In this document: in pieces, positions 1-8,486 of the stretch
Numbering within the stretch: the first letter of the stretch is position 1
How the letters are laid out: each line of letters starts with the position of its first letter
From: Cladosporium sp. IMV 00045
Lineage: Eukaryota > Ascomycota > Dothideomycetes > Cladosporiales > Cladosporiaceae
Reading direction: 5' to 3'
Length of the DNA stretch: 15,686 bases
NCBI GenBank assembly: GCA_001931905.2
Contig: MSJI02000016.1
Span: 68,221 to 83,906 of the forward strand
Translations under genes and position numbers: made by a program
Notes under the pieces: model-generated
Database searches by the model: none
What the model was told of the DNA's origin: nothing
The model's input: only the letters and a program-made list of their open reading frames with translations

Positions 1-55
1 TTTTTTTCTTTTTCTCTCGCAGGCGCAACGTCAAAACACGACGTCTTCGCTGCAT
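1..55 (-). CDS. possible start of a gene leaving the left edge (partial)
   Basis: An ATG at 55-53 on the minus strand, in the context CACCATG, opens a frame of 18 codons to the edge. The peptide is very basic (MQRRRRV..., ending in a run of lysines). The DNA just upstream on this strand (about 56-230) is rich in C, T and A and poor in G, as is usual for fungal 5' untranslated regions, and this is the main support. Nothing in the short peptide identifies a product. Read on the plus strand, the T-rich run ending in CAG at 20-22 could instead be a 3' splice site. Confidence 0.2.
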   Translation of the reverse strand, partial: MQRRRRVLTLRLREKKKK

Positions 56-472
56 GGTGGAAGCGAATAGTTTCGCAGAGAAAATGGGGGATAGGGTTTG
101 AATGTAGACTCTGGCTGGCAGGAATGGGGAGAAAGACGCTTGGTTGGTGGTGAGGGATTGGGATTGATGGGAGGGTTATTAGGCTGAGGTAGGTGAGTGG
201 GATTTTGGTTATTGTAGTGTGTGGTTCTTTGTTGTCTTGTGTTGTGCTAGCTTGATGGATCTTTTGAAAGCTAGTCATCAATCTTCAGTCAGGATTTTTC
301 GACTCTCTCCTCGTCAAACCATGTCATGCCTGTTTTCCTGGCTTGCTTGTTATCCTTCGTTCGTTCGTTGTCCAGAGCATCGTGTTTTCTTAACCCAAGT
401 AGTCCCAAAAAGAAAAGGAAAAGGAAAAGGAGACTTATTCACACTCGCCCCATCAAACCCAACCCCAAAGTC
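56..472. other. intergenic stretch with no convincing gene
   Basis: Two short plus-strand frames cross this stretch but neither has coding character or a recognisable motif. The left half is pyrimidine-rich on the minus strand and could be the promoter and leader of a gene starting at 55. The right half would hold the 3' untranslated region of the minus-strand gene that begins at 2387. A purine-rich AAAAGG-type simple repeat lies at about 406-431. Confidence 0.4.
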
Positions 473-677
473 TCAAGCAGAAGATCCAGCATGAGAAAAA
501 GCCTCAATAACCATCCCCGCTCCCCCATGCCCCAAATGCTCAAACTGCTCTCTGGCCAATCTGTCCACGCCAACACCGCCAACACCGCCAACACCAGAAC
601 TCCGCAGCTCTTCCGTACAGCTGTGCCCGTAGACGTTGGCGCCGCAGATGCAGGTCCAGAAGGAGAGGTTGGAGATA
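473..677 (-). other. candidate alternative last exon of the 441-aa gene
   Basis: On the minus strand a TTAG acceptor at 681-678 follows a pyrimidine-rich tract with a CTCAC branch-like site, and opens a frame of 67 codons to a TGA at 475-473. If the donor GTAAGC at 842-837 is used, the preceding exon ends with two bases of a codon and this exon supplies the third, so the phase fits exactly. The first 25 or so codons end mostly in G or C, like the neighbouring exons. They read FWTCICGANVYGHSC, followed by a Gly-Val repeat made by three copies of a 9-bp unit. The implied intron of 165 bp is longer than the others in the gene. No family is recognised. Confidence 0.35.
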
Positions 678-838
678 CTAAGACCGATGGAAGAAAGAGG
701 GAGTGAGTCTTTTGTCGTTATTTGTGATGCGTCTGGGATCTTTTGTGACGGGAGGGAAGGGATCAGCCGACCTTGTTTTTGGGAGAGAAGGGTGATTGTG
801 CAGGTAAGGCAAGGGTGGAGGAAGGCTTTGGGAAGCGC

Positions 839-2387
839 TTACTTGAGTTTCGCCTCCAGCACGTCAAGGAAGACTTGCTTCTTGGCTTTGTCCCAGACGC
901 TGCCGTTCTTGTTCTTCAGCGCGTTCCTGCCGAAGTGCAGGATGTCGACCGCGAAGGCCTTTTCGCCTTGGATGAGTTTCGGCGGCTGCGGGGCGGTGGG
1001 CTTGGATGGAGTGGAGGTGGTGAGTGGGGAGGTTTTCTTGGGAGTGAGGGCAGTCTCGACGTTGGCGGTGCCATTCTTGTCGTTGCTGTTGTCGCCATCC
1101 TCCATGGCGACGTCGTTGGCGTCGGAACCGGCATCACTGCCAGGGCTGGCTGGCTTGTCGGAGCTCGCAGCGTCGTTGGACTTGTGGTCCTCGTCATCCT
1201 CGTCTTCCTCGTCGCCACTGCCTTCTTCATCAGACTCCTCGTCCTCCTCGTCCTCCTCAGCCTGGATGGAGACCTTCGGCTTGCGAGCCGGCACCATCTT
1301 CTTCTCAAGCCTAGCACCAACAGACTCCAGCAGCTTGCAAGCATCAAGCCAGAAAGACTTGGCGGCTTTGCCAGCGTCGTCCTCGTTAGCGACGTTGAGC
1401 TCGATGCGCAGGTGCTCTAGATTCTTCGCTTCAGCGAGGAAGGCGAGAGCGTTCTTGGCGTCTTTCTTGACGTACTGACGGATTTCGATGTGGCGGAGGT
1501 GAATGCGAAGGTGAGAGTCGAGGCCCGCGAAGAAGGTCATCAGCGTGGCCGGGGTGTCGAAGCGGAGCGGGTTGGCGTAGAAGATGGGGAGGGCGCCTTC
1601 GTTGATCTGGGAAGAGTTAGGAACTGGCATGTTGATGTTAGACATGAATAGCGGAACACACACCTCCTTGTTGACGGCGAGCAGAGCAACGCGATTCTTA
1701 CTGCCCTCGCAGTAAGACTTGGCGAACGGGTCCTTGGACTCAGTCTTGCGCTTGCCATCGAGCGTGATCGGGTCGCCAGCGACGCCCTTGGGGTAGAAAT
1801 GGAGTTCATAGACGCGCTTGCGCACTTCGACCGGCAGCTTCATGAACTTGAAAGCGCGGGCGGGCTTGAGGACGATGACCTGAAGGCCTTCATTCTCGCC
1901 TTCGGTGATGGTGTACTGTGCGGGATGTCAGAAAAGTCTGGTATGCATTGAGTTGAGGCTGTTCATTTACGGTGTTGAGGAGACTGAAGGCAGCAGAGGC
2001 TTCGAGCTTGAGATTGTGCTGGTAGCGGGCTTTGATAAGCTGCGAAAGGTGTTAGCGAGTGTCGAAAGCGATCGGTCTTGCAGGTGCTGCATCATACCTT
2101 GGCTTGGACGGTGCCGCCAGCGAAAGTGACGTCGACTGGGAGAGGGGCGTTCTTGTCTTGAGCGAGGTTCTCGTACTTGACGACCTCTTTCGGCTTCTTC
2201 GGCGTGGTCACAGCTGACTTGGGAGTCTCCTTGGAAGCGTCCTTCTTCGGCGTGTTCTTAGCGCTACCCTTAGTCGGGGTGGCCTTGGTCGGCGTCTTCT
2301 GTTGTAATGTTAGCTGAGTTGAGTGAAGGATGGGGAGATCTGTGGGCTCACCTCAGGGGCCTTTGGGGTGCCTTTCTTCGGCGGCAT
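839..2387 (-). CDS. hypothetical protein with F-box/2EXR-like motif and acidic tail (five exons)
   Basis: The start ATG at 2387 gives MPPKKGTPKAPE. Exons on the minus strand are 2352-2387, 2098-2298, 1971-2039, 1664-1915 and 839-1606, joined by introns of 53, 58, 55 and 57 bp, all GT...AG and all between codons; the product is 441 aa. The fourth intron (1607-1663) has no stop and a length divisible by three, so an unspliced reading also stays open; removing it restores VNKE-INEGALPIFY, a pattern common in fungal F-box/2EXR-like proteins. Residues 1-50 are Lys/Thr/Pro-rich, like a DNA-binding tail. Residues 125-142 (FMKLPVEVRKRVYE) resemble the F-box/2EXR core. Residues 303-326 are nearly all Glu and Asp, and the rest of the tail is low-complexity. 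The acidic and basic tracts suggest a nuclear protein; partners and function are unknown. The final TAA overlaps a splice-donor consensus, so the C-terminus is uncertain. Confidence 0.8.
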
Positions 2388-3420
2388 GACTGCTGGTGAG
2401 GGACGATGTATGTGTTTGTTGAAGGTTGAGGAACCGCGTTGATGTGCGCAGCGAGAGAAAGAAGGGCGGGGTGATTTGCTTGTTAACAGAGTGTTTTGAC
2501 GGTGCTGTGAGGAAACCAGGGAAAGAGCGATCGAGGGGCAGTCAGGGAATCTTATACCCGCTGATATCGGCATTCACATGAACTTTTGGTCGCAGGGCTG
2601 GTTGGCTACGAGCGCGAATTGGCGTTCACAAGGTCGGCCAACGCGAGAACGCAACTGACTGTGAGCCAGACCGAAGAGTCCTGGGCCGCCAAATCTAGGA
2701 GATTGCCTGCCAAATGGCGTTTTCTCTTCGTCACTTGTCAACGTTCACGTCTATAAGCTCGACGCAGGGTCGTCGTTCTCGCAATCGACATGTGATGCGC
2801 GCGCGGATGGATGGATTCGATGGTCATTGCACTTTGGCATGCAGGTCCTTGTTGAGAAGGCACATGGCGGGAAAAGTCCTTGCGTTTTCCGATGGCACTA
2901 TTGAGGGTCCAAATGACCTTTCAGTGCGGACTGTTGAACCTAAGTTGATGGGCTCTACTGTCATCGAACACTGATACCGCTCGCTCCATGAGAGTAGATA
3001 TTTGGGCCTCCAAAAAATCTGGCCACGCCCACCTAAGTATCCATAGCCAATGATCAGACTTATTCTTCTCTGTCATGTGTGCACTTGAATGAGACTGTTG
3101 AAGTTTGGCTGATTCTTGAACGTGGGTTTGACTATCGTCGTCAGCGATGAAATGAATACGGGGTACTCTCGCGAGTACAATAGACAGATTGTTTCAGGTC
3201 ATATGATGAAATCTTTCGTGAGTTCATGCCCATAATTCAATGTTCTGATATGCATGGAGGGCATGGGAGCAGCGTGAGGCGTGCAGTTCACTTGAAGTGA
3301 AGTCAAACGCAACGCGCCAAGATCGGATCGGCGTTCGCAAGGCGCGCGCTGTTCCTGCTCTCGCATCGCTTTGAACATTATTAGAGCATTTACCATTCGA
3401 TTCCAACAACCACTGCAAAT
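2388..3420. promoter_or_regulatory. divergent intergenic region between the 441-aa gene and Sdc1
   Basis: About 1 kb separates two divergent start codons, so both promoters should lie here. A CCAAT box reads on the minus strand at 2618-2622, about 230 bp upstream of the left gene, and another reads on the plus strand at 3047-3051, about 370 bp upstream of Sdc1. A 15-bp palindrome (TTCACTT-G-AAGTGAA) is at 3287-3301, and a 6-bp stem with a 4-base loop is at 3163-3178. The leader just before 3421 is A/C/T-rich, as usual. An 86-codon plus-strand frame at 2714-2974 has no protein-like features. Assigning functions to these sites is inference. Confidence 0.45.
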
Positions 3421-3930
3421 ATGGCCGAACAAATTCCCAATGGCCATGTACCCACGAACCCAGATGTCGAAATGAAGGAGGAGCCTGCGCCTGAGGTATA
3501 CCATACCAAACATGAATCCAGCACTCACAGCTGCTAACAATACCTTGACATCCAGGCCACTCTCAGCACCGTACCGCCTACCTTGAGCGACCCGACTCCG
3601 CCACCTCAAACAACAGAAGGTGCAGCTCCCCAAGCACTCAATACCGACCTTCTATCCGCCGCCCAAGAACCAGCCGCACCCGTCACAGTACCCGCAGCGG
3701 CGACGCCTTCAGCAAACACGCCTCGCCCAAGCTCGATTCCTCCCCCTTCAGCTGCCAGGCTGGACAAGCCTGTTGCTCACGGTGGCTCTACACGGCAATT
3801 TCTGAACCAGAACGTCACGCCTCATTTGCTTGAAGGCATGAAGTACTTGGCCGTCTATGAGCCGGAAAAGCCGCTGCTTTGGTTGTCGGAGTTTCTCAAG
3901 GACAGGAGCAAGGAAGTGGAGGGGTCATAG
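3421..3930 (+). CDS. sdc1: COMPASS complex subunit Sdc1 (DPY-30 motif)
   Basis: Two exons, 3421-3495 and 3556-3930, are joined across a 60-bp intron (GTATAC...CCAG, branch GCTAAC at about 3534) lying between codons; the product is 149 aa. Residues 1-25 are acidic (MAEQIPNGHV...) and 26-100 are a disordered Pro/Ala/Thr-rich linker. Residues 104-145 (TRQFLNQNVTPHLLEGM, then EPEKPLLWLSEFL) match the DPY-30 motif, a two-helix dimerisation unit. In yeast, Sdc1 dimerises, binds Bre2 and helps the Set1 methyltransferase place H3K4 methylation; that role is inferred here from family membership. The long linker is usual for filamentous fungi, where the protein is larger than human DPY30. The start is chosen because it gives a single clean intron and an intact motif. 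Confidence 0.92.
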
Positions 3931-4846
3931 GGACATGTAATCGTTCGATCGTGTATACTACAGGCAGGGGGGAGTTTGCAGGGCTCCATTTGCGGCAGCC
4001 CAGGCGTTTTGAGGCTGGTTCGAGATACCCAGTGATTACACTTTTTTGGGAGTCAATGTAAGATCCAACAACTATGACAAGAGCTGCCATGCTGCCATGC
4101 TGTCAACATTCCTGGAAGACCTGTTGCCACATTACGACATGGTGTGTCGTGCCTTGCGTTAGACACGTACATGTCGAGGCCAGAGTTATTTTCAGTAAAT
4201 CGGTGGCATTTGCGGCTTTGACACGCCAACCTTGGCCTTCGACTGGTACGCTGGCGGTATCCACCGAGTTCATGGGTGACTGTGTACGTGTCAGCCGGTC
4301 GAGCCCGTGCTTCGGTACCACTCTTCGTAAGGCTGCAGGTAGCGAGGGTTGCTTGCGGAGAAAAGGTGCTAAAACCAGCCTTGTTCTGGAATGATGAGCA
4401 CCAGATAGCCTTGCGGGCCTGGGCAGTGTTATCCTCGTGACTACTACGTCAGTAGCAAATGTCGGATGATCGAATCAAACGGCTATACAAAGATCCCAAG
4501 ACCGGGATCCATCGACTTGTCAAAAAACGCTAGCGCCACAAACCTGGTTTGACTACCTGCCAGCATATCGGCTGTCGAGCCTGTGAAGAAATTACTCCGC
4601 CCGACGGCCGGGGGGTTCTAGGTTACTCTCGCAAGGGTTCTGAAACCTGGCACACCCGACTAGTCAGCCGCCTTTTGGCACCTGTCGCGAGGCCGCAATT
4701 TTACCTACTTTGCGTTCCAAGGGATACCGTGTGACCGGAGCAGGCATCAGGTGCATATATAAGTAGGCCGCCCGTTCGTAATATGTGTGCAAGCTCTTTT
4801 TGTCTTCCAGCATTCTCGACACTTTTTCGAATACATTTATTTCACC
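3931..4846. other. intergenic stretch with no recognisable gene
   Basis: Short frames occur on both strands (for example 4074-4394 plus and 4664-4936 minus) but none has a motif I recognise. The left part should hold the Sdc1 3' untranslated region. A tandem CTGCCATG pair lies at about 4083-4101, and a CRE-like TACGTCA at about 4445. The stretch near 4013-4038 that resembles a tRNA T-arm does not fold into one. Confidence 0.4.
4754..4767 (+). promoter_or_regulatory. TATA-box-like element upstream of the 4847 frame
   Basis: CATATATAAGTAGG lies about 85 bp before the ATG at 4847. It is followed by a pyrimidine-rich stretch (4795-4845) and a CACCATGG start context, the order expected for a strong fungal promoter with a short leader. 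Its activity is not shown by sequence alone. Confidence 0.35.
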
Positions 4847-5374
4847 ATGGCCATCTTCAACTTCAACAGCAGGCTCGGGAAGCTGCTCCGAAACTCTAAA
4901 GCCAACAACGACGCACGTGGTGGTCACGCGAGACACTATGTAAAATGCACCTGTTCATTCGATGTGCCAGTGAAGCCTTGCCTCTGGTACCATTTGTCCG
5001 ACTGCAAGTGAGCGATCACAAGGCGGAATTCGTCTACACGAGCCAGTGTCGACGTCGACATGGAGATACACACATGCGGTCACCGAAGCAATGCGGATAG
5101 CCAGCACACCAACGCTGATGAAACGCCTTGCGGGGCAATCCGGCGAGACCACTTTTCCAACATACCCACTCCTACCGGCTATCACGAGATTGCCATTTAG
5201 CCAAGTCCAGAAAGGCACGTGATAGTCTTCACAAGCGACCGGGCTCAAGATATTCTTGTTGCACGCGAACTATTGAACTTTTCGCGCTATGCAGACGAGA
5301 TACGAGGGTTCAGCAACATACAGCACTTGTCCAGAGACCAAAGTCACAATAGCGCGGCATCCTGGAGATATTGA
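4847..5374 (+). pseudogene. unknown reading frame broken by two in-frame stops (decayed gene, or short 54-aa protein)
   Basis: From the ATG at 4847 (context CACCATGG) a frame of 54 codons (MAIFNFNSRLGKLL...) ends at TGA 5009-5011. The same frame then stays open for 62 codons to TAG 5198-5200, and for 57 more to TGA 5372-5374. All three segments have mixed, protein-like composition. Segment one carries Cys residues (VKCTCSFDV, KPCLWYHLSDC), segment two has HTCGHRSNADSQ, and segment three has ARELLNFSRYADEIRGF. Each internal stop is one C-to-T change from a sense codon (CGA, CAG), which would fit point-mutation decay or RIP. The first stop also overlaps GTGAGC, a possible donor, but I found no convincing acceptor that removes both stops. 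No family is recognised. The first segment alone could be a genuine small protein. Confidence 0.35.
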
Positions 5375-6017
5375 TATGGATGCTTGCTATAGCAACAACG
5401 AACACCAAATATACCAAGCCCACGAGCGCTCACGGTCATCCTGTAAGGCGCCACGACGCATCTCATTTCCGTGGTTATACCAGATTGGGGTGGCTCTTGC
5501 ATGGCGAGAATGTAGGACGTCGAAAAGCCGAGGGCAGGGCTGCAGGGATCCTTGGATGAGATGTGTTGGCGTGTCAGCTGTCAGGGATGGACCTGTCTAC
5601 GGCCAGCCTGACTAAAATTACGAAGGAGGTAGCTTACGGTGTTAGGTATCAACACATCGAAACACATCATGTATGGAAAGACAGACAAGTCTCATAACTC
5701 GTCTTCCTCGTGGAAAGACTGCCCAATTTCACCTTAACAAGAACGGGAGATCGATCGATCGAATTAGTGTATCCGGACTAGAGGATGCAAAGGCCTGAAT
5801 TAGGTGTGACGGGAGCACTGCTAAAACGGACTTCGTATGACTGCTCCTTGACTTGTCACAACATTGTTTCGCCATCTTGTTCCAACTCAAGTCTCTCGTT
5901 GATATCTTTACCGTCGCTAATCAGTCCGTCCGACATTCGCCGGCACGCCACCGACGCCACGAGGATCTCAAGCCGTCGCCGATCTCTCCGGGGGTCTTGA
6001 CTCGGAGGACCCACCGA
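5375..6017. other. intergenic stretch and leader of the Ssk1-like gene
   Basis: A plus-strand frame at 5289-5615 overlaps the end of the broken frame and continues rightwards in another phase (DIDMDACYSNNEHQIY...); it might be a frameshifted remnant but has no recognisable domain. A short GATC simple repeat lies at about 5749-5762. From about 5850 the DNA is C/T-rich, as expected for the leader of the gene starting at 6018. That gene's frame is open back to 5853, but the extra residues are not like the conserved N-terminus of the family. Confidence 0.4.
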
Positions 6018-7526
6018 ATGTCTTCCAGACCGCAACGCAAACTATGGGTTTGTGAGCGAGGTTCAACAGCCACATCGGTTCCTATTCAAAGAGGCGAGCT
6101 GGTCGACGATGTCAAAACTCTGGTGTTATCCAGATATGCAAATTCTCTAGGCAATGCATTTGACGCCGCTCAACTGAACATTACAATAACGCCGCGCACA
6201 CGCGGACCGCCGGCATGTCACGAACGACTTCTAGACCCGGACGAAGACATCTGCCATGTTCTGGACTGCTACTTTCCAGGGGGTCAGAAATTGGCCGAGG
6301 CCCTGCTTGTCGCCACTTCCCTTCCAGCTAGACGAAACTCGTCTTTGGGCGATATCCATCACACTAGAGCATCTTCAACTAAGGCCACGGGTGAGGCACA
6401 AGCACATGGAAAACCAGCCGTGCCTGCTACACCACAAAGAGGCTTATGCATACGCGAGATTCAACCAACTCCCGAATCGAACCGAAAGCAGCTGCAGTTG
6501 AGTGGACTCACTCGCTCGGTGTCAGCGGGTAATTCACAAGACAATATCCATGCAAGTCTGAGGGCAGAATCGACGAGAAGTGCCAGGGATCTCTTCAACC
6601 CAGAACGGATCTCTCCTCGACCGCAGACTGCAAGGCGCGATTCAAGCCCTTCGGAGGACGCTTCAGGTAGAAGGCCACTCAATCGCAAAACAAGCTCAAG
6701 GCGTAGTCCCTTCCTTCGCCCGAGTCCTGAAGACCGCTCACCGACGTCGTACTTCCCGCCTACCTCAGCAAGAGGGTCTAAGACTAGTCCTGCAGCAGAA
6801 CACTCCTCGCTGAGCAAGCCCAATAGCAAGCACAAACACAGCTCTTCGGCAAACAAGCTTGCGAAGCCCAAACCAGCGCCAAAACAGCCCCGAATAAAGC
6901 CACTGGTGCAGCTAGATGGAGCGATCCCTCCCATCAATGTCCTCATCGCGGAGGACAACTCGTTGGTCTCACGCGTGGTTTCGAAACAAATGCAGCAGCT
7001 CAATGTCAGGTGGGACACCGCGACTAATGGCCTAGAAGCCGTCAACAAGTGGAAAGCAGGCAAGTTCCACCTCATCTTCATGGATATCGGGATGCCGGTC
7101 ATGGACGGGTTGGCTGCGACCAAGGAGATCAGAAGGCTTGAGCGTGGTGAGAACGACGAGTTTCCAGTGCAGAAACACATGACCAATGGGGTATTTGAAG
7201 GAGACAACATGCAGTTATGCGACAAATCAACGGAAGACACATCAGGCCAAGGCTATGAGAGCTCTCAGCCCAAAGGCATTCGACCCATCGCTGCGAATCC
7301 TCCACAACAGCGCGCCCCGGTCATCATCGTGGCGCTCACGGCGTCCTCCCTACCTGCCGATCGTGACGGTGCTTTGAATGCAGGTTGTAACGATTTCATC
7401 ACGAAGCCCCTTGAGCAGGTCTGGCTGGCTCAGAAAGTGAAGGAATGGGGATGCATGCAGGCTTTAATTGATTTCGAAGAGTGGCGCATTTGGAAAGGTT
7501 ACCAGATTCGGGAGTCTTCGAGTTGA
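6018..7526 (+). CDS. ssk1: Ssk1-type response regulator (HOG stress phosphorelay)
   Basis: The gene is intronless and encodes 502 aa. The ATG at 6018 (MSSRPQRKLWVCERG) is preferred over in-frame 5853 because the fungal Ssk1 N-terminal region begins here: RKLWV, then ELVDDVKTLVLSRYANSLG and CYFPGGQKLAEAL. Residues 105-300 are Ser/Pro/Arg-rich and disordered. The receiver domain spans about 305-475, with acidic residues E312 and D313 in LIAEDN, the likely phospho-acceptor D356 in MDIGMPVMDG, T441 in VALTASS and K463 in FITKPLE. It ends in KVKEWGCMQALIDFEEWRIWK, typical of Ssk1. An insertion of about 55 residues (377-432) lies before the fourth strand, as in other fungal Ssk1 proteins. In yeast, unphosphorylated Ssk1 activates Ssk2/22 upstream of the Hog1 kinase. 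The protein is shorter than the usual 700-plus residues and the first receiver helix is divergent, so a paralogue of canonical Ssk1 is possible. Confidence 0.88.
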   Translation: MSSRPQRKLWVCERGSTATSVPIQRGELVDDVKTLVLSRYANSLGNAFDAAQLNITITPRTRGPPACHERLLDPDEDICHVLDCYFPGGQKLAEALLVATSLPARRNSSLGDIHHTRASSTKATGEAQAHGKPAVPATPQRGLCIREIQPTPESNRKQLQLSGLTRSVSAGNSQDNIHASLRAESTRSARDLFNPERISPRPQTARRDSSPSEDASGRRPLNRKTSSRRSPFLRPSPEDRSPTSYFPPTSARGSKTSPAAEHSSLSKPNSKHKHSSSANKLAKPKPAPKQPRIKPLVQLDGAIPPINVLIAEDNSLVSRVVSKQMQQLNVRWDTATNGLEAVNKWKAGKFHLIFMDIGMPVMDGLAATKEIRRLERGENDEFPVQKHMTNGVFEGDNMQLCDKSTEDTSGQGYESSQPKGIRPIAANPPQQRAPVIIVALTASSLPADRDGALNAGCNDFITKPLEQVWLAQKVKEWGCMQALIDFEEWRIWKGYQIRESSS

Positions 7527-8486
7527 TGGATTCACTGTGCGCGCGTGCGTGAGCGAAGGCTTAAGGGTTTTCCCACGTGCAAATAATGCAGGGCAGGGGC
7601 GTTTGCTGCCTTCATGAGACTCTCGAATGCCGTCCGGATCAAGCTTGATGTTATGCTATGTGTTGATTTGAGTGGTTTCTCTCTGACCCACGTAGCGATC
7701 ACATCAGCGTATTCACGATGCAAATGAATATTTCTACGAAACCCGTATCAAATCTTATCAAAACATAGCAACCCCCACCACTATATGTCTCAAATCCTCC
7801 GTAAGCACGATCTACATCGGTCAGCTGAACCACAATTCCATCCTGCAGGAACATGATTGTACCTTCCTGTAGTCAGGCCCTATTGCACGCCTATTCAAGC
7901 CCAACACAAATACATGTACGTGGACCAACGTATTCCTTTCAAACAAGACCAGATCAAGTATACAAATCATCTACACTCATCAAAAACAAATCCCCTCCCT
8001 CCAAACTTACCCAATGTCTCTCCCCCCACCCGCCATCAAGCCCATCACCCCATACAAAATGGCTGAAACATGCTTCCACGCCAGCGGAAAGCCTGACGAG
8101 GCGCCGATCAGCACGCGGTCTAAGACAAGCATTTCTCACTAAACTTGCTTGTTTGCCATACGGTGTGCGTGTGCGTGTGTCTATCTGTGTTGGGGGCGGT
8201 CAGCTTGCTCAATTCCCATTGGTGAGGTCTGGTCGCATAGGACGTGGGAGAAAAGTGCAACCCATTTGCATTCCTTTGCTGTGTCACTGGGGGCGGCGCC
8301 TGTGCGCAATCGTCTACCCTGTGAGTGCGTGGGTGCTACTGCGGTATATGGGGCCGATAGATGCCCACTCCGAGGCCGTACATTGCCTTCTGTATCATCT
8401 GCCTCTTCTTCACGTTTAGAAGGACTCACCAATCTCCCAACAATCAACCAAAGACCCTAACACCTCAATCGACTCAAGCCATCACA
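7527..8486. other. intergenic stretch; 3' region of the Ssk1-like gene and promoter of the next gene
   Basis: Nearly 1 kb lies between two plus-strand genes. A 188-codon plus frame at 7853-8419 and its overlapping frames have low-complexity, Pro/Ser- then Arg/Gly-rich translations with no motif, and look accidental. A GT-rich simple repeat (GTGTGCGTGTGCGTGTGT) lies at about 8163-8180. From about 8400 to 8486 the DNA is A/C-rich and nearly free of G, as expected for the leader of the gene at 8487. Confidence 0.45.

Noticed and set aside
636..1478. 280-codon plus-strand frame with a long serine run
   Set aside because: It is antisense to the acidic tail of the 441-aa protein; the serine run is the complement of the Glu/Asp codons.
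2714..2974. 86-codon plus-strand frame in the divergent intergenic region
   Set aside because: No conserved motif, no promoter context and average base composition; compatible with chance.
4013..4038. tRNA-like T-arm (GGTTCGAGA)
   Set aside because: The flanking bases do not give a paired T-stem, and no matching anticodon or acceptor arm can be placed upstream.
4664..4936. 90-codon minus-strand frame (EKVSRMLEDKKSLHTYYERA)
   Set aside because: It looks fairly protein-like, but it covers the TATA-like element and start of the plus-strand frame, has no upstream promoter cue and no family match; it stays a weak alternative.
5008..5235. A 228-bp intron that would remove both stops of the 4847 frame
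   Set aside because: Donor GTGAGC and acceptor CACAAG keep the phase, but there is no branch site or pyrimidine tract, and the would-be intron contains 62 protein-like codons in the same frame.
5853..6017. Upstream extension of the Ssk1-like protein by 55 residues
   Set aside because: The extra residues are Arg/His-rich and unlike the family; similarity begins right after the ATG at 6018.
6461..7240. 259-codon minus-strand frame
   Set aside because: It is antisense to the Ssk1-like gene, whose motifs fix the coding strand.
7853..8419. 188-codon plus-strand frame between the Ssk1-like gene and the next gene
   Set aside because: Composition changes abruptly along it, there is no domain, and it overlaps the likely leader of the gene at 8487.
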